A stretch of DNA of 48,538 bases from Candidatus Zhuqueibacterota bacterium (lineage in GTDB: Bacteria > Zhuqueibacterota > Zhuqueibacteria > Thermofontimicrobiales > Thermofontimicrobiaceae), in NCBI GenBank assembly GCA_016783825.1, contig JADHVV010000009.1, positions 1 to 48,538 on the forward strand. The letters run 5' to 3'. Under the pieces are notes generated by a model, which searched no databases, was not told the origin of the DNA, and saw only the letters and a program-made list of their open reading frames with translations. The position numbers and the translations under genes are program-made. Shown piece after piece: positions 43,937 through 48,538 of the stretch; the stretch's first letter is position 1, and each line of letters begins with the position of its first letter.

Positions 43937-45379
43937 ATGAGTGAAATAAAATTAAAAAAAATCAGTGATTTTACCTGGGAAATTCCCAAAGAAAAACCAA
44001 TGAATGTGCCGGGTAAAATTTATACAACGGAAAAAATGCTTAATAACATCCGGGAAGACAATGTAGCCGAACAGGTTAAAAATGTGGCACAGCTGCCGGG
44101 TATTATTAATCATTCATTGGCAATGCCGGATATTCATTGGGGGTATGGTTTTCCCATTGGAGGCGTAGCTGCGTTTGATGTCAACAATGGCGTAATTTCA
44201 CCGGGTGGAGTTGGCTACGACATAAATTGCGGTGTTCGATTGCTTAAAACCGGTCTTGCTAAAAACGATATTCAGGATAAAATTAAAAATATAATCCACC
44301 AACTTTTTAAATTTATTCCATCCGGTGTCGGCTCAACCGGGAAATTAAAAGTATCCGATCATGAATTGAAACAGGTGATGAAAAAGGGAGCTCGCTGGGC
44401 TGTGGAAAATGGCTACGGTGAAAAAAGTGATCTTGAAAAAATCGAAGAGTGCGGGGAAATGGCAGGAGCTGACCCGGCAGCTGTGAGCGACAGGGCAATA
44501 AAAAGAGGACGCCCGCAACTGGGAACGCTTGGCTCCGGCAACCATTTTGTTGAAGTTCAATATATTAAAGAAATTTTTGATGATACGTTAGCCGGGCGGT
44601 TGGGCTTATTTGAAGATCAAATCGTGATAACCATTCACACAGGTTCAAGGGGATTCGGTCACCAGGTTTGTGACGATTATATTCGAAACATGATCCAGGC
44701 GTCAGCCAAGTATGGAATTAATTTGCCCGACCGCCAATTGTGTTGCGCGCCAATCAGTTCGCCGGAAGGACAGCAATATTTTTCTGCCATGGTATGCGCG
44801 GTCAATTTTGCCTTTGCTAACAGGCAAATCATTTCTTTTTGGGTTCAGGAAGCATTGATGAGAGCGCTGCATATCAGTCCAAAAGACATGCAACTGAGCA
44901 CTGTTTATGAAGTTGCACACAACATCGCCAAAATGGAAACACACATTGTTGATGGAAAAAAAGTAAAATGCTGTGTTCATCGCAAAGGAGCAACCCGCGC
45001 ATTTGGGCCCGGCAGAAAAGAACTCCCTGAAATATACCGGGACATTGGTCAGCCGGTTTTAATCCCCGGGGATATGGGACGCGCCTCTTACGTGCTGGTG
45101 GGAACTGAAGGCGCGATGGAACAAACTTTTGGTTCAACCTGTCATGGCGCCGGAAGACTTTTGAGCCGTAAGAAAGCAAAGAAAGCTGCACTGGGTAGGT
45201 CCATCAATAAAGAGTTAGAAGATTTGGGTGTTTTTGTAATGGCATCAAGTAGAGCGACTTTGGCAGAAGAAATGCCCGAAGCGTACAAAGATGTTTCTGA
45301 TGTGGTGGAGGCAGTTGTTGGGGCGGGGATTTCTAAAAAGGTGGCCAAACTAAGACCGCTCGGTGGAATTAAAGGATAG
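43937..45379 (+). CDS. rtcB: RNA-splicing ligase RtcB
   Basis: RtcB joins RNA 2',3'-cyclic phosphate or 3'-phosphate ends to 5'-OH ends using GTP and manganese, in tRNA splicing or RNA repair. The 480-residue protein shows all key sites: GYDINCGVRL with the metal Cys, LGTLGSGNHFVEVQ with a metal His, ITIHTGSRGFGHQV with another metal His, HNIAKME, and the guanylylated His in STCHGAGRLLSRKKA near residue 404. AAAAAGGAG before ATG 43937 supports the start. The pairing with archease suggests the archease-dependent form of the enzyme. No tRNA or RNA kinase gene is nearby, so the natural substrate is not shown. Confidence 0.97.
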   Translation: MSEIKLKKISDFTWEIPKEKPMNVPGKIYTTEKMLNNIREDNVAEQVKNVAQLPGIINHSLAMPDIHWGYGFPIGGVAAFDVNNGVISPGGVGYDINCGVRLLKTGLAKNDIQDKIKNIIHQLFKFIPSGVGSTGKLKVSDHELKQVMKKGARWAVENGYGEKSDLEKIEECGEMAGADPAAVSDRAIKRGRPQLGTLGSGNHFVEVQYIKEIFDDTLAGRLGLFEDQIVITIHTGSRGFGHQVCDDYIRNMIQASAKYGINLPDRQLCCAPISSPEGQQYFSAMVCAVNFAFANRQIISFWVQEALMRALHISPKDMQLSTVYEVAHNIAKMETHIVDGKKVKCCVHRKGATRAFGPGRKELPEIYRDIGQPVLIPGDMGRASYVLVGTEGAMEQTFGSTCHGAGRLLSRKKAKKAALGRSINKELEDLGVFVMASSRATLAEEMPEAYKDVSDVVEAVVGAGISKKVAKLRPLGGIKG

Positions 45380-45394
45380 TTATTAAAATTCAAA

Positions 45395-45606
45395 GTAACT
45401 ATTCAGCGTGGCCACCAATGTCATTCTGAGGGAGCTTGCGACCGAAGCATAGTCTGTAATTCCTTATTTTTAAATGTGACTATACAGGAATCTCTCCAAT
45501 TTTCACACTCTTGTCAAAATAATACGAGATTCTTCACTTCCTAACATCACAACCCCACCTCCCCCGTTCAGAATGACATTGATGCTACGAGTAGCTGAAC
45601 AGTTAC
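45395..45606. mobile_element. MITE-like element with GTAACTATTCAGC ends, copy 3, containing a GTCATTCTGAGG palindrome
   Basis: GTAACTATTCAGC at 45395 and GCTGAACAGTTAC ending at 45606 are near-perfect inverted ends. The interior differs from copies 1 and 2 and consists of a GTCATTCTGAGGGAGCTTGC ... GTTCAGAATGACATTG palindrome, a type of repeat found in many bacteria. It begins 15 bp after the rtcB stop. Confidence 0.8.
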
Positions 45607-45619
45607 AATTCAAAAAAGA

Positions 45620-45716
45620 AATAAAGAATGGCGAACATCGAATTATGAATAATAAACCGATTTTTTTTTACGTTCGATATTCGGGATTTGTTATTCGATA
45701 TTCATTATTTATTTAA
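45620..45716. repeat. Palindrome with CGAATATCGAATAA-type periodic arms
   Basis: GGCGAACATCGAATTATGAA on the left is matched by TTCGATATTCGGGATTTGTT, then ATTCGATATTCATTATT, on the right across a T-rich centre. It lies just upstream of ligA; no distinct promoter can be picked out. Confidence 0.65.
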
Positions 45717-45747
45717 CGTAATAACATTGATTTGTGATTTGAATTGA

Positions 45748-48183
<2,436 letters not shown>

Positions 48184-48217
48184 AACATAATTTTTCATAG
48201 AATCTCAAACAAAAATA

Positions 48218-48538
48218 ATGTCCGAATTAAAAAATACTATACTATCAATTTTGGTTTATATTTTACAATCAATCATACTAACTCTGAAAATAATCTTCAG
48301 CCTGTTTTTTCCCATAATATTTGCCTGTATAATTCTTAATTTATTATCCCGCGAACAAAACAAACGACTGCTCTATATTGGTGGCTGGAAGGCATTATTG
48401 GTTTCTGCCTGGATTGGGACGCCGATCCATGAATTGAGCCACTACCTGGCAGCCGTGATCGCCAACCACAAAATTGTTGATTTAAAACTATTCAAACCGG
48501 ACAAACGAACCGGTTCGATGGGGTATTTGGCCCACACT
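48218..48538 (+). CDS. Membrane protein with HExxH motif, M50-like (partial)
   Basis: The gene starts at ATG 48218 and runs off the right edge after 107 codons. The N-terminal ~45 residues hold one long or two short membrane helices (ILSILVYILQSIILTLKIIF, SLFFPIIFACIILNLL). A second hydrophobic segment carries GTPIHELSHYLAA, an H-E-x-x-H zinc-binding motif within a membrane context, as in M50-type intramembrane metallopeptidases or related membrane proteins. The rest of the domain, including a third metal ligand, is beyond the window, so the peptidase call is provisional. It starts 34 bp after the repeat element and has no clear ribosome binding site. Confidence 0.65.
   Translation, partial: MSELKNTILSILVYILQSIILTLKIIFSLFFPIIFACIILNLLSREQNKRLLYIGGWKALLVSAWIGTPIHELSHYLAAVIANHKIVDLKLFKPDKRTGSMGYLAHT

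Overview
The window looks like a chromosome segment of an uncultured-type, AT-rich member of the FCB group (candidate phylum KSB1, Calditrichota or a close relative). The support is the C-terminal sorting domain with an NYPNPFNPET motif on two secreted proteins, lineage-typical families (DUF4846, DUF4837, CHAT, C39/YD-repeat proteins), and single genes strewn among many small palindromic repeats. No tRNA, rRNA or CRISPR array was seen.

Layout. 1-4037: a tight plus-strand arginine/proline block, argG (3' end only), argH, proB, proA, with single-base overlaps between the last three. 4038-5368: a small islet holding a DUF433/DUF5615 toxin-antitoxin pair between two diverged copies of the proA 3' end. 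5369-12227: a decaying minus-strand accessory region with a ChrB-like lipoprotein, an ABC permease remnant, an ABC ATPase, a secreted FlgD-Ig-like protein and a large C39-peptidase/YD-repeat protein. It carries three in-frame TAA codons and one frameshift and is flanked by two dockerin-like remnants. 12228-18069: sugar transferase and penicillin acylase, then an isochorismatase-like hydrolase, a CxxC-less flavoprotein and an RlmN-like radical SAM protein. 18361-24303: DUF4846, a CHAT protein with lost catalytic residues, a Nudix hydrolase and a vWA membrane protein. 25344-28008: minus-strand DUF4837 lipoprotein, then an ExbB-like protein, a membrane protein and a PadR regulator. 28453-34627: AEC transporter, TolB-like propeller, secreted amidase, AAA_14/DUF4143 ATPase. 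34930-39689: broken Ser/Thr kinase-TPR gene and a frameshifted GAF-AAA+-Fis regulator. 40418-48538: secreted propeller protein, archease and RtcB (RNA repair), LigA (DNA ligase), and the start of an M50-like membrane protein.

The most unusual aspect is the intergenic DNA. Nearly every gap over 100 bp holds a palindromic element. Several families recur within the window: (i) a TIR family beginning CCAACGGAT, one copy of which supplies the ligA stop codon; (ii) a family ending in GTAACTATTCAGC; (iii) a TCACTACCG...CCACGGATTAA family containing other elements nested inside it; (iv) composite palindromes with constant ends and exchangeable cores; (v) imperfect palindromes whose arms are degenerate 6-8-nt periodic sequence, different in each family but alike in design. 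The proA islet and this nested palindrome landscape are the best candidates for something undescribed. All calls come from reading the sequence; no searches were run.
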